64,000 bases of DNA from Alphaproteobacteria bacterium (GCA_028281925.1 JANQIX010000014.1:1-64000); one strand, 5' to 3'; shown: positions 44,978 to 55,161, counted from the stretch's first letter. Numbers and translations are program-made. The notes: a model not told the origin generated them from the sequence alone.

Positions 44978-46456
44978 ATGCGTGGATGCAGGCTGTTCGT
45001 CGTCACCGCGGTTGCTGCCGGCGTGGCATGGCCGGCGTCGGGTCTTGCCCAGGTGACACCGGAGGAAGCCCAAGAGATCGAGACCGGATTCAAGGCCTGG
45101 TTGTCCGAGAACATAATGGTGCCGGATGCCGAGGTTTCCATCGTCTTCGACGGCGGCGTCGAAGTAATGCCGGACGGTGACCGGTACATGATGACGATTC
45201 CGGCCGCCACGATCTCTGTTGAAGACGAGGTGGAGTTCGTCGTCGACACGATCCCGGTGGAGCTCGTTCCGGCCGGGGAAGGCCGGTACAACGCCACCTG
45301 GACGATGCCGGACCGCTACGAGTTCACAGAGCCATACGGCAGCGACACTGTGGTCATCACAGTCGGCGCGCAGCGGAACGTTGCGTTGGTGGCGCCCGAA
45401 TTCCAGACGTTCCTCGACGCGGATATCGAGTGGAACGATGTCGTGCTGCTGCCGCCGGATGATGAGGGCGAACTGTCGCTGGGCGCGCTGCGGCTGTTCG
45501 GCGAGAGCGATGAAACGGCCCCCGGCGTCTTTGACAGCACGTACGAGTTGAGCTTCGAAGGCCTGAACTTCCTCGACAACCGCAGCGGCGACACCTTCAC
45601 GCTGGAGTCGTTCGGCGTCGCAGGCGGTATGGAGCAGCTGAACCTGCCGGCCTATATGGCGTTCTTCGAAGAGCTGACGGCGATCATAGAGGCGGGCGAA
45701 ACGATGCAGCCCGGCGGCGAGGCCGAGTTGATGCAGCGAATGCAGACGCTGATCAGCGGCACGCCGGCGCTTCTCGACAGCTTCAGCTTGGAATACTTCG
45801 TCGCGGGCCTCGATGCGGACATCGAGGGGGAAGCTGTCGTGCTGGGCGAAGCGAGCCTGGGGGTCGACTTCTTCGGCATGTCCGGCGATGCTTCCGATCT
45901 CACGATCTTCTTCCAGGCGAACACCGTCGATATTGCGCCCCCGCCGCCCTTTGCACAGTACATTCCGACCGAAGTTGCCGTTGAGATGGGGCTGGCCCAG
46001 ATCCCCAACGAAGCGATCATCGAGGCCCTGAGCCAGGCGATCCAGAACATGCCCCAGATGGGTCCGGAAGGGGCGATGATGATGGCGGGCTTCGCGTTGC
46101 AAGAGGCGATGATGAGCATGGGCAGCGAGGTCCAGGTGCGGGAGTTCAACATCATTGCGCCGACCTACACGGTCTCGGTCGAGGGTTCGGCCAGCCCATC
46201 CCAGTCTTCGCCCTTTGGGGCGATTGCCCAGGCGACGATCCTCGTCGGCAATCTCGATCAGTTGCAGCAAGAGCTGATGGCGATGCCGGAAACGCAGGAA
46301 CCGGCACAGATGATCGCCGTGTTCCAGGCCATGGGTCAGGAGGATGTGGATGTCCAGGGAAACCCGGCCCGCCGGTTCGATATCGAGGTGACTGAGGCCG
46401 GTTCGGTCACTCTCAACGGTGCCGACATGGCACCGCTTCTGCAGCAGATGCAGTAA
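44978..46456 (+). CDS. Exported envelope protein, tandem paralogue 1 of 3
   Basis: A 492-residue protein with a signal peptide (about 1-25, ending GLAQ). The mature part is rich in beta strand and ends VTLNGADMAPLLQQMQ. Shared segments with its two neighbours are YIPTEVAVEMGLAQIPNEAIIEAL, a REFNIIAPTYTVSVEG strand and GNLDQLQQEL. The three-gene family looks like DUF2125-type periplasmic proteins; DUF2125 has no established function. It has a near-perfect Shine-Dalgarno and its own terminator at 46485-46518. Confidence 0.8.
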   Translation: MRGCRLFVVTAVAAGVAWPASGLAQVTPEEAQEIETGFKAWLSENIMVPDAEVSIVFDGGVEVMPDGDRYMMTIPAATISVEDEVEFVVDTIPVELVPAGEGRYNATWTMPDRYEFTEPYGSDTVVITVGAQRNVALVAPEFQTFLDADIEWNDVVLLPPDDEGELSLGALRLFGESDETAPGVFDSTYELSFEGLNFLDNRSGDTFTLESFGVAGGMEQLNLPAYMAFFEELTAIIEAGETMQPGGEAELMQRMQTLISGTPALLDSFSLEYFVAGLDADIEGEAVVLGEASLGVDFFGMSGDASDLTIFFQANTVDIAPPPPFAQYIPTEVAVEMGLAQIPNEAIIEALSQAIQNMPQMGPEGAMMMAGFALQEAMMSMGSEVQVREFNIIAPTYTVSVEGSASPSQSSPFGAIAQATILVGNLDQLQQELMAMPETQEPAQMIAVFQAMGQEDVDVQGNPARRFDIEVTEAGSVTLNGADMAPLLQQMQ

Positions 46457-46484
46457 GCCCAAGGGCCGACAGTCACATCCTGGT

Positions 46485-46518
46485 GCCGGCGCAGTCCCGC
46501 CACTGCGCCGGCCTTTTC
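46485..46518 (+). terminator. Strong rho-independent terminator
   Basis: GCCGGCGCAGT (46485-46495) and ACTGCGCCGGC (46502-46512) form an 11-base perfect stem with a CCCGCC loop, followed by CTTTTCC. It ends the transcript of tandem paralogue 1. Confidence 0.9.
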
Positions 46519-46656
46519 CTGTCTTCGTTCACTCAGCGCACCGTCGGCGAAACGCCAGTATCTCGCCGCATTCTCACACTAGATGTGCGGTTCAGCCGTG
46601 TTCGGCGGCAATCCGACGAAGGGGTCGCGACGATCCCGGCACAGCGGGGGGCGAGC

Positions 46657-48213
46657 ATGCGTCGATCCGGGTGGATGATTGCGCTGGCGGCCGTCGGCCA
46701 TGGGGCTTTGGTGTCGTCCGCCGTGGGGCAAGAGGCGGCGACGGGAACAGAAGGGGCCGCGCCAGCACCAGCCCGACCAGAGCAGCCGACAACAGTGCCG
46801 GCCACGCCGGAAATGGCCGAACGGCTTGAGGGCGAGATCGCCGCCTGGATCGAAGCCCGCCTGTCGGACGACCAGCTGGATCTCGCCGTGGATTTCGACG
46901 GTCCCGTTGCCGTAAGGGCGGAGGCCGATCGCTACCTGCTGACAGTCCCCACCGCAACCGTGCCGCTTGCCAACGGCGCACGGCTTCAGTTTGGCGAGAC
47001 GGCCGGCGAGATCGTCGATCAGGGAGAGGGTCGCTTTGGCGTCTCGCTGACCGTGCCGAATCTCTACGAGTTGAGCCGCAGAGAGTCCGATTGGACCAGG
47101 TCGCTGTCGATCGGTTCGCAATCTGTCATCGGAGAGTTCTCCGCCGATCTCGGCCTCTTCCTCGATCTCGATGTTTCGCTGAATGACATCCTGCTGTCGC
47201 CGCCCGATGCTGAAGACGGCCAGTTCGGCTTGGATGCCTTGACGGTGGTCGTGGCGTCCGATGAGGCCGAGCCGGGCAGCTATCAGGTTCGATATGGGCT
47301 CGGGCTTCGTGATCTCAGTTTTGACGATCCGGCGGGAGGCGACAGCATGTCTCTCGGTTCTCTGGAGATGGGGCTGTCGATCGTCGACCTTCGCTTGGAA
47401 CAGCTGATCCAGTTCATCGAACGCGTGCAGACGATCACCGATAGCCGGCAGGGCATGCGCGGTCGATATGGAGAGCGCGCGATGGTGCGTGCGCTAGGCC
47501 GGTTGTTTGCCGACACGCCGGCGCTGATCGGCGGCGTCACAGCCGAAGTCACGCTGGAGGCGCTGGACACCGATTTCGAAGGCGAAGGCGTGCATGTCGG
47601 CAATGGCGAATTCACCGTTGCGCTGTCCGGTCTGGCCGATGAGATGCTCGATCTGACCGTTCGTTATGAGGGGCGTGAGTTTGAGGTCGTGCCGCTGCCG
47701 CCGCTCCCGTCGCTGATACCCAACGAAATTGTCGCCGACTTCGGGGCCACGCAGATACCCATTTCCGCGATCCTGGATCGGTTGAAGCAGGCGCTGCAAT
47801 GGTTGCCGGACATGGATGAGGACGAGTTGGTTCCGCTGACAGTCGGGGCAATCCACGAGGCAATGGTGGCTGCCGGCAGCGAGTTCAGGACCCGAGAAAT
47901 GCGCGTGACGGCGCCGGCCTATTCGGTCGAGATCGATGCTGCAGCGGCTGCGTCGCGGCTGTCCCAGTTCGGCCTTGCCGCGAGCGGTACGATGCGGGTC
48001 GCCGGGCTCGACCGCGTTGTGGCGGACCTGCTGTCGTTGGATATCGACGATGAGGGCGCGATGGCGCTGACCCTCTTCCAGGCCATGGGCCGGCTCGACA
48101 TCGGTGACGATGGCGAAACGATCCGGCGCTATGAGGCGGAGGTGACGCCCGACGGCGTCGTCTTGCTGAATGGCGCCGACATGGCCCCCCTTGTCCCGGA
48201 GCTGCTCCGGTAG
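46657..48213 (+). CDS. Exported envelope protein, tandem paralogue 2 of 3
   Basis: A 518-residue protein with a signal peptide (about 1-24) and a Pro/Ala/Glu-rich linker, then the family domain. It shares LIPNEIVADFGATQIPISAILDRLKQAL, the TAPAYSVEID strand and the C-terminal VLLNGADMAPLVPELLR with its neighbours. The ATG at 46657 is the first Met before the signal helix; the frame is open further upstream. The terminator in front suggests a separate promoter. It is followed 54 bases later by paralogue 3. Confidence 0.8.
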   Translation: MRRSGWMIALAAVGHGALVSSAVGQEAATGTEGAAPAPARPEQPTTVPATPEMAERLEGEIAAWIEARLSDDQLDLAVDFDGPVAVRAEADRYLLTVPTATVPLANGARLQFGETAGEIVDQGEGRFGVSLTVPNLYELSRRESDWTRSLSIGSQSVIGEFSADLGLFLDLDVSLNDILLSPPDAEDGQFGLDALTVVVASDEAEPGSYQVRYGLGLRDLSFDDPAGGDSMSLGSLEMGLSIVDLRLEQLIQFIERVQTITDSRQGMRGRYGERAMVRALGRLFADTPALIGGVTAEVTLEALDTDFEGEGVHVGNGEFTVALSGLADEMLDLTVRYEGREFEVVPLPPLPSLIPNEIVADFGATQIPISAILDRLKQALQWLPDMDEDELVPLTVGAIHEAMVAAGSEFRTREMRVTAPAYSVEIDAAAAASRLSQFGLAASGTMRVAGLDRVVADLLSLDIDDEGAMALTLFQAMGRLDIGDDGETIRRYEAEVTPDGVVLLNGADMAPLVPELLR

Positions 48214-48267
48214 CTTGCGTCACGGACCGCCGCATATCTGCACCTGATGCGGCCGAAGGAGACTCTC

Positions 48268-49728
48268 ATGCGACACACAGCAATCCCGGCCGGCGTCGCC
48301 CTCGCCGCGTGCCTCGCTTTGCCCATCACCGCCGCAGCCCAGGCCACGGACCAGACGGCCGCTCAGCTGGAGAGCGATCTGAAACGCCTGCTGACCGAGT
48401 GGATGCGGCCCATGGCGGGCCTGATCGACATGGTGTTCGAGGGCGATATCACCGTGGCTGCTGAGGAAGATCACTATGTCGCGGCGATTCCGGCCTATGA
48501 GCTGGCTTTCGCAGGGCTGATGAGCATGGGTTTTGGGCCGAGCGAGTGGCAGTTGGACCCTGCGGGTGACGGTCAATACATGATTACGATGTCCATGCCG
48601 GCCGTACTGAACATCGACTCAGTCGACATCGGCCTTTCCGGGGACATGACCTACGGCGACGGCGAGACCACGGCGCTCGTCGACTTTGAGACCGGCTGGA
48701 TCTCAGCCTACGAGAGCCACATGGAGGATATGGTCCAGACCTTCGACGCGACGGGGGGTGGCGCCAACATCGCCCTCTTCACCATGAGCGGAGAGCATAC
48801 GCGCACCGGGCCGGGCATGGCCGACGCCTACGGCGACCTCATCTACGAAGGCTATGAGTCACTCGACAGCCAATTCGGGCTGAGCGTCACGGCAGACCGC
48901 ATCGCGACGGAATGGGCGGTGGAGGCGCTCAATGTGGACTCCGGTGCCAGACTGATGCGCATTTTTGCCGATCTGATTCCGGGTTCGGTCGACCTGGAAC
49001 CTGATGAGGAGGCCATTGCGGCCGCTTTCCGCGGCGCACTCAGCCAGGCGCCCCTGTTTGCAAACGCAGCGTTCAGCTTCGACTATGACAATCTTCGGTA
49101 TGAGGTGTTTGGGTTCGGGATAACGTTCGAGGAGACGGACGGCGTCTGCAACATGAGCGGATTCGCCGACGAGGTTTCGACGCTCGATTGCAGTGGCGGC
49201 ATGAGTATCGCCGGTCTCGAGCCTGCACCGCCGTTGGGCGCAGAGCTGATTCCGAGCGAGATTGTCATGGGCGTCGCCTTCGAACGGGTCCCGAGGGCCG
49301 CGATGATCGACGCGCTGGCAGTCGCGCTCGATCGGATCCCGGTGTTGGGTGAAGATCAGGCGTTTGCCGAAGCCGGCCTGGCGATTACGGCGGCAATGGG
49401 CGATGTCGCAAGCGAAGTTGAGCTGAGCGGACTCAGGCTTGAGGCACCGGCCTATTCGCTTGTCGCGGACGGTACGCTGACGGTAGCGGCCGATTCCCCT
49501 CTGGGGGTGACGGCAGCCGCAACCGTCACGCTTGGTCGGGTGGAGCAGCTGCGTCAGGCCCTCGCCGGCTTGGGCGACGAGGCGGCCCTGATGCTGGAGG
49601 TCATCTCTGCGATCGGTCGCCCTGAGGTGGATGCCTCCGGCAACCCGGTTCTGGTGTTCGACATCGCGCTGACGACCGCGGGAGAGGCGTTGGTCAACGG
49701 GTCGGACATGGAGGCGCTCATGCCTTAG
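48268..49728 (+). CDS. Exported envelope protein, tandem paralogue 3 of 3
   Basis: A 486-residue protein with a signal peptide (about 1-26, ending AAAQ). It shares LIPSEIVMGVAFERVPRAAMIDAL, EAPAYSLVADGTL and the ending ALVNGSDMEALMP with the two genes before it, but is the most divergent. It has two Cys residues in its central part (about 300-320) that the others lack. The ATG at 48268 follows AAGGAG. It probably shares a transcript with paralogue 2. Confidence 0.8.
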   Translation: MRHTAIPAGVALAACLALPITAAAQATDQTAAQLESDLKRLLTEWMRPMAGLIDMVFEGDITVAAEEDHYVAAIPAYELAFAGLMSMGFGPSEWQLDPAGDGQYMITMSMPAVLNIDSVDIGLSGDMTYGDGETTALVDFETGWISAYESHMEDMVQTFDATGGGANIALFTMSGEHTRTGPGMADAYGDLIYEGYESLDSQFGLSVTADRIATEWAVEALNVDSGARLMRIFADLIPGSVDLEPDEEAIAAAFRGALSQAPLFANAAFSFDYDNLRYEVFGFGITFEETDGVCNMSGFADEVSTLDCSGGMSIAGLEPAPPLGAELIPSEIVMGVAFERVPRAAMIDALAVALDRIPVLGEDQAFAEAGLAITAAMGDVASEVELSGLRLEAPAYSLVADGTLTVAADSPLGVTAAATVTLGRVEQLRQALAGLGDEAALMLEVISAIGRPEVDASGNPVLVFDIALTTAGEALVNGSDMEALMP

Positions 49729-49861
49729 CCCGGACGATTGCCGGGCCAGGGCGAGGCAGCGGAAGAGACCTCGGGATTGCACCAACGGGCTTGCGTGCGG
49801 GCGCTGACTTGCACATATCAGCGACCATCCTGCACCAACCAACAAACACGATTGACGGGTG

Positions 49862-51745
49862 ATGACCGAGGAAAAGCTTTCGTTCCAGGCCGAAGTCAGC
49901 CGGCTCTTGGAGATTGTCGCCAAATCCCTTTACAGCCATGAGGAGGTGTTCCTCCGTGAGCTGATATCCAACGCATCCGATGCGTGCGACCGGCTGCGCT
50001 ATGAGGCGCTGACGCAGAGCGAGCTGGCCGGCGACGACCCTTACAGGATCACGCTCTCCGTCGATAAAGACGCCCGTACTTTGAGTATCGGCGACAACGG
50101 CATCGGCATGAACCGCCAGGACATGGTGGACAACCTGGGCACGATCGCGCGTTCGGGCACTCGGGCGGCGATGGAAGGCCTGACCGGTGATGCCAAGAAA
50201 GATCTGGCCCTGATCGGGCAGTTCGGCGTCGGCTTCTATTCGGCCTTCGTCGTGGCCGATCAGGTCGAGGTGTTGAGCCGCAAGGCCGGTGAGCCGGAGG
50301 GCTGGCGCTGGATTTCCGACGGCAAAGGCAGCTTCACCATCGGCGAGGCCGACGACGTTCCGCGCGGCACCACGGTCAAACTGCATCTGGCCGAGGGCAA
50401 GGATGAGTTCCTGCAGGCCCACCGCATCCGGCACATCGTCAAGACCTATTCCGACCACATCGCTCTGCCCATCGTCATGGCCGACGACAAGGGCGAAGAG
50501 GAAACGCTGAACCGCGCTTCGGCGCTCTGGGTCCGGTCGAAATCCGATATCAGCGACGACGACTACAGAGAATTCTATCACCATGTCGGCCACGCCTTCG
50601 ACGATCCGTGGCTGACCATCCATTACAAGGTCGAAGGCGTGATGGAGTATTCCGTTCTCGTCTTCGTGCCGTCGACCCAGCCCTTCGACCTGTTCCAGCC
50701 CGAGCGCAAGCATCACGTGAAGCTCTATGTCCGTCGCGTGTTCGTAACGGACGAGGCCCAGGGTCTGGTGCCGCCCTATTTGCGCTTCCTGCGCGGCATC
50801 GTCGACAGCGAAGACCTGCCGCTGAACATCAGCCGCGAGATGCTGCAGCGCAATCCGGTGCTGGCGAAGATCCGCCAGGCCGTCACCAAGCGCGTTCTGT
50901 CCGAGATCACGACGAAGGCGAAGGAAGATCCCGCAGCCTATGAGGGCTTCTGGGACAGCTTCGGGCCGCTCTTGAAGGAAGGGGTCTATGAGGATGCCGA
51001 CCAGCGCGAAGCCTTGCTGGCGCTGCTTAGGTTCCAGTCCACCGAGTTCGATGGGTGGGTGACGCTGGACGACTATGTCAGCCGCATGAAGGAGGGGCAG
51101 GAGGCGATCTACTACATCACCGGCGAGGATGTGGAGGCCCTGAAGAAGTCGCCCCAACTCGAAGGATTCCGCGCCCGCGGCGTGGAGGTTCTGCTGCTGA
51201 CCGATCCGGTGGACGAGTTCTGGGTGCCCGCAGTAGGCGAGGTGCAGGAAAAGCCACTGCGCTCCGTCACGCGGGCCGGCACCGATCTTTCCAAGGTCAA
51301 GGCGCCGGAGAAGGACGGCGAGGACAAGTCGGAAGAACCGCCCGAGGCCGCCAACATCGATCAGCTGATCGCGGCCTTCAAGCTATCGCTGGACCAGGAG
51401 GTGAAGGATGTGCGCACCTCCGAACTGCTGACCGACAGCCCGGTCTGCCTGGTGGCCGACGAACACGATATGGACATGCATCTGGAACGGCTGCTGAAGC
51501 AGCACGGACAGCTGCGCGGCGAAGCCAGCAGGCGAGTTCTGGAGGTCAATCCCCGCCATCCGCTGATCGCCAAGATGGCGGAGATGGCCGGTGGTTCGGA
51601 CGACGACAAGGATCAGGTGCGGGAACTGGCGTTTCTGATGCTGGACCAGGCGCGCATCGTCGAAGGCGATCCGGTGCCTGACCCCGCGGCCTTCTCCCGC
51701 CGCCTGAATGCAGCCCTGCAGCGCGGGCTGACATTGGCAGCATGA
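49862..51745 (+). CDS. htpG: Chaperone HtpG (Hsp90)
   Basis: A 627-residue Hsp90 homologue, full length. The ATPase N-domain has ELISNASDACDRLRYEAL, DNGIGM and GQFGVGFYSAFVV; the middle domain has NISREMLQ. It refolds and matures proteins under stress. The ATG at 49862 directly follows an alternative GTG. It is independent of the gene before it. Confidence 0.98.
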   Translation: MTEEKLSFQAEVSRLLEIVAKSLYSHEEVFLRELISNASDACDRLRYEALTQSELAGDDPYRITLSVDKDARTLSIGDNGIGMNRQDMVDNLGTIARSGTRAAMEGLTGDAKKDLALIGQFGVGFYSAFVVADQVEVLSRKAGEPEGWRWISDGKGSFTIGEADDVPRGTTVKLHLAEGKDEFLQAHRIRHIVKTYSDHIALPIVMADDKGEEETLNRASALWVRSKSDISDDDYREFYHHVGHAFDDPWLTIHYKVEGVMEYSVLVFVPSTQPFDLFQPERKHHVKLYVRRVFVTDEAQGLVPPYLRFLRGIVDSEDLPLNISREMLQRNPVLAKIRQAVTKRVLSEITTKAKEDPAAYEGFWDSFGPLLKEGVYEDADQREALLALLRFQSTEFDGWVTLDDYVSRMKEGQEAIYYITGEDVEALKKSPQLEGFRARGVEVLLLTDPVDEFWVPAVGEVQEKPLRSVTRAGTDLSKVKAPEKDGEDKSEEPPEAANIDQLIAAFKLSLDQEVKDVRTSELLTDSPVCLVADEHDMDMHLERLLKQHGQLRGEASRRVLEVNPRHPLIAKMAEMAGGSDDDKDQVRELAFLMLDQARIVEGDPVPDPAAFSRRLNAALQRGLTLAA

Positions 51746-51779
51746 GTGCCACAGAAGCGACGCACGTCGATTGAGGGGA

Positions 51780-52265
51780 ATGTTTGTGGTGAAGCAATTC
51801 GCTCAGGCCGGACTGGTTGCGCTTGCGGCGTTGGCGGGTCCGGCTCTGCCGGCTTGCGCGGTCGAGTATCAACTCGGCCACATGATTATCGAGCGGCCGT
51901 GGGGCGCTTTGCCGCCGTCCGACACGTCGCAGCCGGCCTATGCCTTCTTCACCATGACCAATCTAGGAGATGTGGAGGACGTGCTGGTGTCGGCGGCGAC
52001 GACGGCGGCGGACTCCGCTGAGCTGCTGCGCGACACGGACCATGGAAGCGGGCGTCGCTTCGTTCCAGTCGAGCATGGGATTGCGGTGCCGTCGGGTGGA
52101 ACTGTCGTGTTGGCTCCGGATGGGCTCCATATTTGCATCATGGGGCTTGATGCAGCGCTGGCGGAGGGGGACAGCTTCCCCATGACGCTCCATTTTGAGG
52201 CCGCGGGGACGATTGAAGTGGATGTGGTGCTCGGCGGCCCGGACCCAAGCAATCCTGAAGAGTGA
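51780..52265 (+). CDS. PCuAC-like exported copper-chaperone-related protein with incomplete metal site
   Basis: A 161-residue protein with a signal peptide (about 1-30) and a PCuAC (DUF461) fold: PPSDTSQPAYAFFTMTN, PSGGTVVLAPDGLHICIMGL and a C-terminal beta strand. Known PCuAC proteins bind Cu with HxnMx21-22HxM. Here the second pair remains (HICIM) but the first His and Met positions read Leu and Phe (AELL...RRFVPV). It may bind another metal or have lost chaperone activity. ATG 51780 is close to GAGGGG; GTG 51786 would space better. Confidence 0.8.
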   Translation: MFVVKQFAQAGLVALAALAGPALPACAVEYQLGHMIIERPWGALPPSDTSQPAYAFFTMTNLGDVEDVLVSAATTAADSAELLRDTDHGSGRRFVPVEHGIAVPSGGTVVLAPDGLHICIMGLDAALAEGDSFPMTLHFEAAGTIEVDVVLGGPDPSNPEE

Positions 52266-52315
52266 CGCGCCCCGTGCCGGTGCGCCGTGAGATTTGTTGC
52301 CGGAGGATTAGGCCC

Positions 52316-52519
52316 ATGGACGGTCTGCGCCTGGAAGACTGCATCAACTCTATCTGCCCCTGGTCCGGCGACCCGGTCAGCCCGGACTCCCTGACGCTCT
52401 ACGACGGCAGGGTCGTCGAGTTCTGCAACACCGGGTGCCGCGACAAGTTTGAGCAGGCTGTCGCTGCGTTCGAGACGGCGTTGTCGGGTGAGGCGGCGCC
52501 GGCCGCTTCCGGCGGCTAG
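52316..52519 (+). CDS. Small YHS/TRASH-like metal-binding protein
   Basis: A 67-residue protein with the pattern CINSICPWSGDPV and YDGRVVEFCNTGCRDKFEQAVAAF, a Cys-based TRASH/YHS-like fold found in heavy-metal proteins. It lies 50 bases after a PCuAC-like gene and may share metal handling with it. GGAGG precedes the ATG at 52316. Similar small proteins are often mislabelled glutathione S-transferase. Confidence 0.75.
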   Translation: MDGLRLEDCINSICPWSGDPVSPDSLTLYDGRVVEFCNTGCRDKFEQAVAAFETALSGEAAPAASGG

Positions 52520-52529
52520 GTCTGCATCC

Positions 52530-53462
52530 ATGAAGGTCTGCGTCATGGGGGCCGGCGGCGTCGGTGGCTGCCTTGGCGCCCGGCTGGCCGCAGCCGGCCA
52601 CGACGTGACCTTCGTGGCCCGCGGTGCCCATCTGGCCGCTCTGCGGTCCGACGGTCTTCAGCTGGAGAGTGTGCGGGGCGACGTTGCGGTCGCCGATGTG
52701 GTGGCGACCGATGATCCGGCCTCGGTCGGACCGGTCGATCTCGTGCTGTTCACCGTCAAGATGCGGGACTGCGCTGCGGCCGCGGATCACTGCCGCCACC
52801 TCGTGGGCGACGGTACGATGGTGGTCCCACTGCTGAACGGCGTGGAAAGCCACGAGGTCTTGCGCGAGCGGCTTGGGGCCGAGCCGGTGCTGGGCGGGAC
52901 GGCCTACATCTCCGCCGTCATCGAGCGTCCCGGCGTCATCCGCCAGACCGGCGCCCTTGAGCGCATTGTGTTCGGTGAGCTTGCGGGCCCGATCTCGCCA
53001 CGCGTTCAGCGCCTGCAGGGCCTTCTGTCGGACGCCGCCATCGGCGCTGTCGCAAGCGACCGTATCCTGCCGGACATCTGGGAGAAGTTCATCCTGTTGG
53101 CGACGAATGCTGGGGTGACCACGCTCACGCGCCTGCCAATCGGCTCGCTTCGCAGCCATGACGGAACACGGGCCCTGATCAATGCCGGCATGCGGGAAGT
53201 CGAAGCTTTGGCGCGCGCCAAGGCGATCGACGTTGCCCCGGACATCGTCGCCCGGCACCACGCGTTCTACGACACGCTGCCAGCGGAGATGAAATCTTCG
53301 ATGCAGGTGGATCTGGAACGCGGTGCGCCGCTGGAGCTGCCGTGGCTCAGCGGCGCCGTTGTACGTCTGGGTGAAGAACTGGGCGTGCCGACGCCGGTCC
53401 ATCGGTTCATCGTGATGGCCCTGTCTCCCTACGTCGACGGCCCCCCGGTGCTGCCTTTGTGA
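52530..53462 (+). CDS. panE: Ketopantoate reductase family protein
   Basis: A 310-residue enzyme with the NADP motif VMGAGGVGGCLGARLAAAG, the VDLVLFTVKM and PLLNGVESHEVL segments and an EKFILLATNAGVTTLTRLP helical region, the pattern of PanE/ApbA. It can reduce ketopantoate to pantoate between PanB and PanC, although paralogues with other substrates are common. It starts 10 bases after the YHS-like gene. Confidence 0.85.
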   Translation: MKVCVMGAGGVGGCLGARLAAAGHDVTFVARGAHLAALRSDGLQLESVRGDVAVADVVATDDPASVGPVDLVLFTVKMRDCAAAADHCRHLVGDGTMVVPLLNGVESHEVLRERLGAEPVLGGTAYISAVIERPGVIRQTGALERIVFGELAGPISPRVQRLQGLLSDAAIGAVASDRILPDIWEKFILLATNAGVTTLTRLPIGSLRSHDGTRALINAGMREVEALARAKAIDVAPDIVARHHAFYDTLPAEMKSSMQVDLERGAPLELPWLSGAVVRLGEELGVPTPVHRFIVMALSPYVDGPPVLPL

Positions 53463-53475
53463 CGGGCGCGCGGCG

Positions 53476-55161
53476 CTACCCCGCCCGCACCGTCGCCAGG
53501 AAGGTGTCGACGACCCCGCGCAGCGAAACCGACTGCTGCGAGAGTTGATGGGCGGCATTCTGCACTGCCTCCGCGGCGGATCGTGTGGAGCCCGACGCGG
53601 TGGTAACACCCACGACATTCTCGCTGACCTGGGTCGTATCCTGTGCTGCGCGTTGGGTATTGGCGCTGATCTCGCTGGTGGCTGCGTTCTGCTCTTCCAC
53701 CGCAGCGGCCACGGCCGCGGCGATCTCGCGCATCTCGCCGATCCGCTGACCCACCGCTTCGATCGTGCCAACGGTCGACTTGGTGCGATCCTGGATCGAG
53801 GCAATCTGAGAGCCGATCTGTTCCGTTGCCTGGGATGTCTGGTTGGCGAGCTGCTTGACCTCGCTGGCCACAACGGCGAAGCCACGACCCGCGTCACCGG
53901 CTCGCGCCGCCTCGATCGTGGCGTTGAGGGCCAAGAGATTGGTCTGGTCGGCGATCGTGGTGATCAGCTGGACGACCTCGCCGATCTTCTCCGCAGCTTG
54001 GGCCAGGTCGTGCACCTGCGCGCTTGAGGTCTGTGCGGCCTCCGCGGCGGTGTCCGACAGCCCGGCCTGGTGCTGCACTTGGCGGCTAATCTCGCTGATG
54101 GAGGCCTCCAGCTCTTCCGACCCGGCCGCAACGGTCTGCACGTGCAGCGAGGCCTCTTCGGCCGCGGAGGCAACGGCGCCGGCTTGCGTGTTCGTCGTCT
54201 CTGCGACCTCCGACATTGTGTCGGCCTGCTGCATCATCGCGCCTGCTGCGCTTGAGACCGCATCGACGATGCCGCCGATTTCACCCTCGAAATCGTCCGC
54301 CATCTTCTGCAGCACGGCGTGCCTCTGTCCCGCCATGCGCTGCTCTTGCTGCTGCTGTTCCTCCTTCAGCCTGGCGTTCTCGATCGCGTTCTGGCGGAAG
54401 ACCTCGACGGCGCGGGCCATCCGGCCGATTTCGTCGCCGCTGGCCGTATAGGGGACGGTCACGCCGTTGTCGCCCTCTGCAAGCTTGCCCATGCAGTCGG
54501 CCGTCCTGACGATGGCGCCTGAGAGGGCTCGCGCAACAAGGAAGGAGACGCCGCCGACAACCGCGACCACCGCCAGCAGGATCAGCCCGACCTCTTGCGC
54601 CTGCTCGTAGAATGCCGTCTGCACGTCGTCCACGTAGATGCCGCTGCCGATCACCCAGCCCCAGGGTTCGAAGGTCTGAACATAAGCGATCTTGGGCGCG
54701 TTGATCTCAGTGCCCGGCCGGCGTCCGATGTAATCGACGATGCCGGCACCGTCGTCCGCGACGGCCCGCAGGAACTCCTGATAGATCTTGGTTCCCTCGC
54801 GGTCCGTCAGATCCAGCATGCTGGTGCCGATCTGGTCTTCCCGATGCGGATGCATCACCAGGATGCCTTCCAGGTCATTGATCCAGAAGTAGTTGTTGCC
54901 CGCATACCGCAATACCTGAATGGCCTCTGCCGCGGCGGCGCGTGCCGCGGCCGCGTCAATATCGCCCGCTTCGGCCTGCTGATGGAAATCAGTCGCGATA
55001 CTGATCGCCAATTCCACATGCTCGCGAGTCTTGTCTTGGCGATCCTGCATCAACCCTTGTTTGAGTTCCCACAGGCCGTTTGCAGCAATGGCCGCAAGGC
55101 CGATAACGGCCAGCCCGACAATTGCAAATAAGCGATACTTGATGGATAGATTGCGCAGCAT
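53476..55161 (-). CDS. Methyl-accepting chemotaxis protein with single Cache sensor
   Basis: A 561-residue receptor. TM1 is about 12-31; the periplasmic sCache domain (about 35-185) has [13 protein letters not shown] and [16 protein letters not shown]2 is about 190-212; a HAMP and the cytoplasmic signalling domain with [16 protein letters not shown] and [27 protein letters not shown] follow. sCache sensors bind small organic acids or amines. GGAG precedes the ATG at 55161. It is divergent from the EF-G-like gene. Confidence 0.96.
   Translation of the reverse strand: MLRNLSIKYRLFAIVGLAVIGLAAIAANGLWELKQGLMQDRQDKTREHVELAISIATDFHQQAEAGDIDAAAARAAAAEAIQVLRYAGNNYFWINDLEGILVMHPHREDQIGTSMLDLTDREGTKIYQEFLRAVADDGAGIVDYIGRRPGTEINAPKIAYVQTFEPWGWVIGSGIYVDDVQTAFYEQAQEVGLILLAVVAVVGGVSFLVARALSGAIVRTADCMGKLAEGDNGVTVPYTASGDEIGRMARAVEVFRQNAIENARLKEEQQQQEQRMAGQRHAVLQKMADDFEGEIGGIVDAVSSAAGAMMQQADTMSEVAETTNTQAGAVASAAEEASLHVQTVAAGSEELEASISEISRQVQHQAGLSDTAAEAAQTSSAQVHDLAQAAEKIGEVVQLITTIADQTNLLALNATIEAARAGDAGRGFAVVASEVKQLANQTSQATEQIGSQIASIQDRTKSTVGTIEAVGQRIGEMREIAAAVAAAVEEQNAATSEISANTQRAAQDTTQVSENVVGVTTASGSTRSAAEAVQNAAHQLSQQSVSLRGVVDTFLATVRAG

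Noticed and set aside
49718-51157. A 479-codon minus-strand frame opposite htpG
   Set aside because: Antisense shadow of a highly conserved gene.
52377-53897. A 506-codon minus-strand frame spanning the YHS-like, panE and chemoreceptor ends
   Set aside because: It crosses three well-supported genes in a composition typical of shadow frames (Arg/Ser/Pro-rich).
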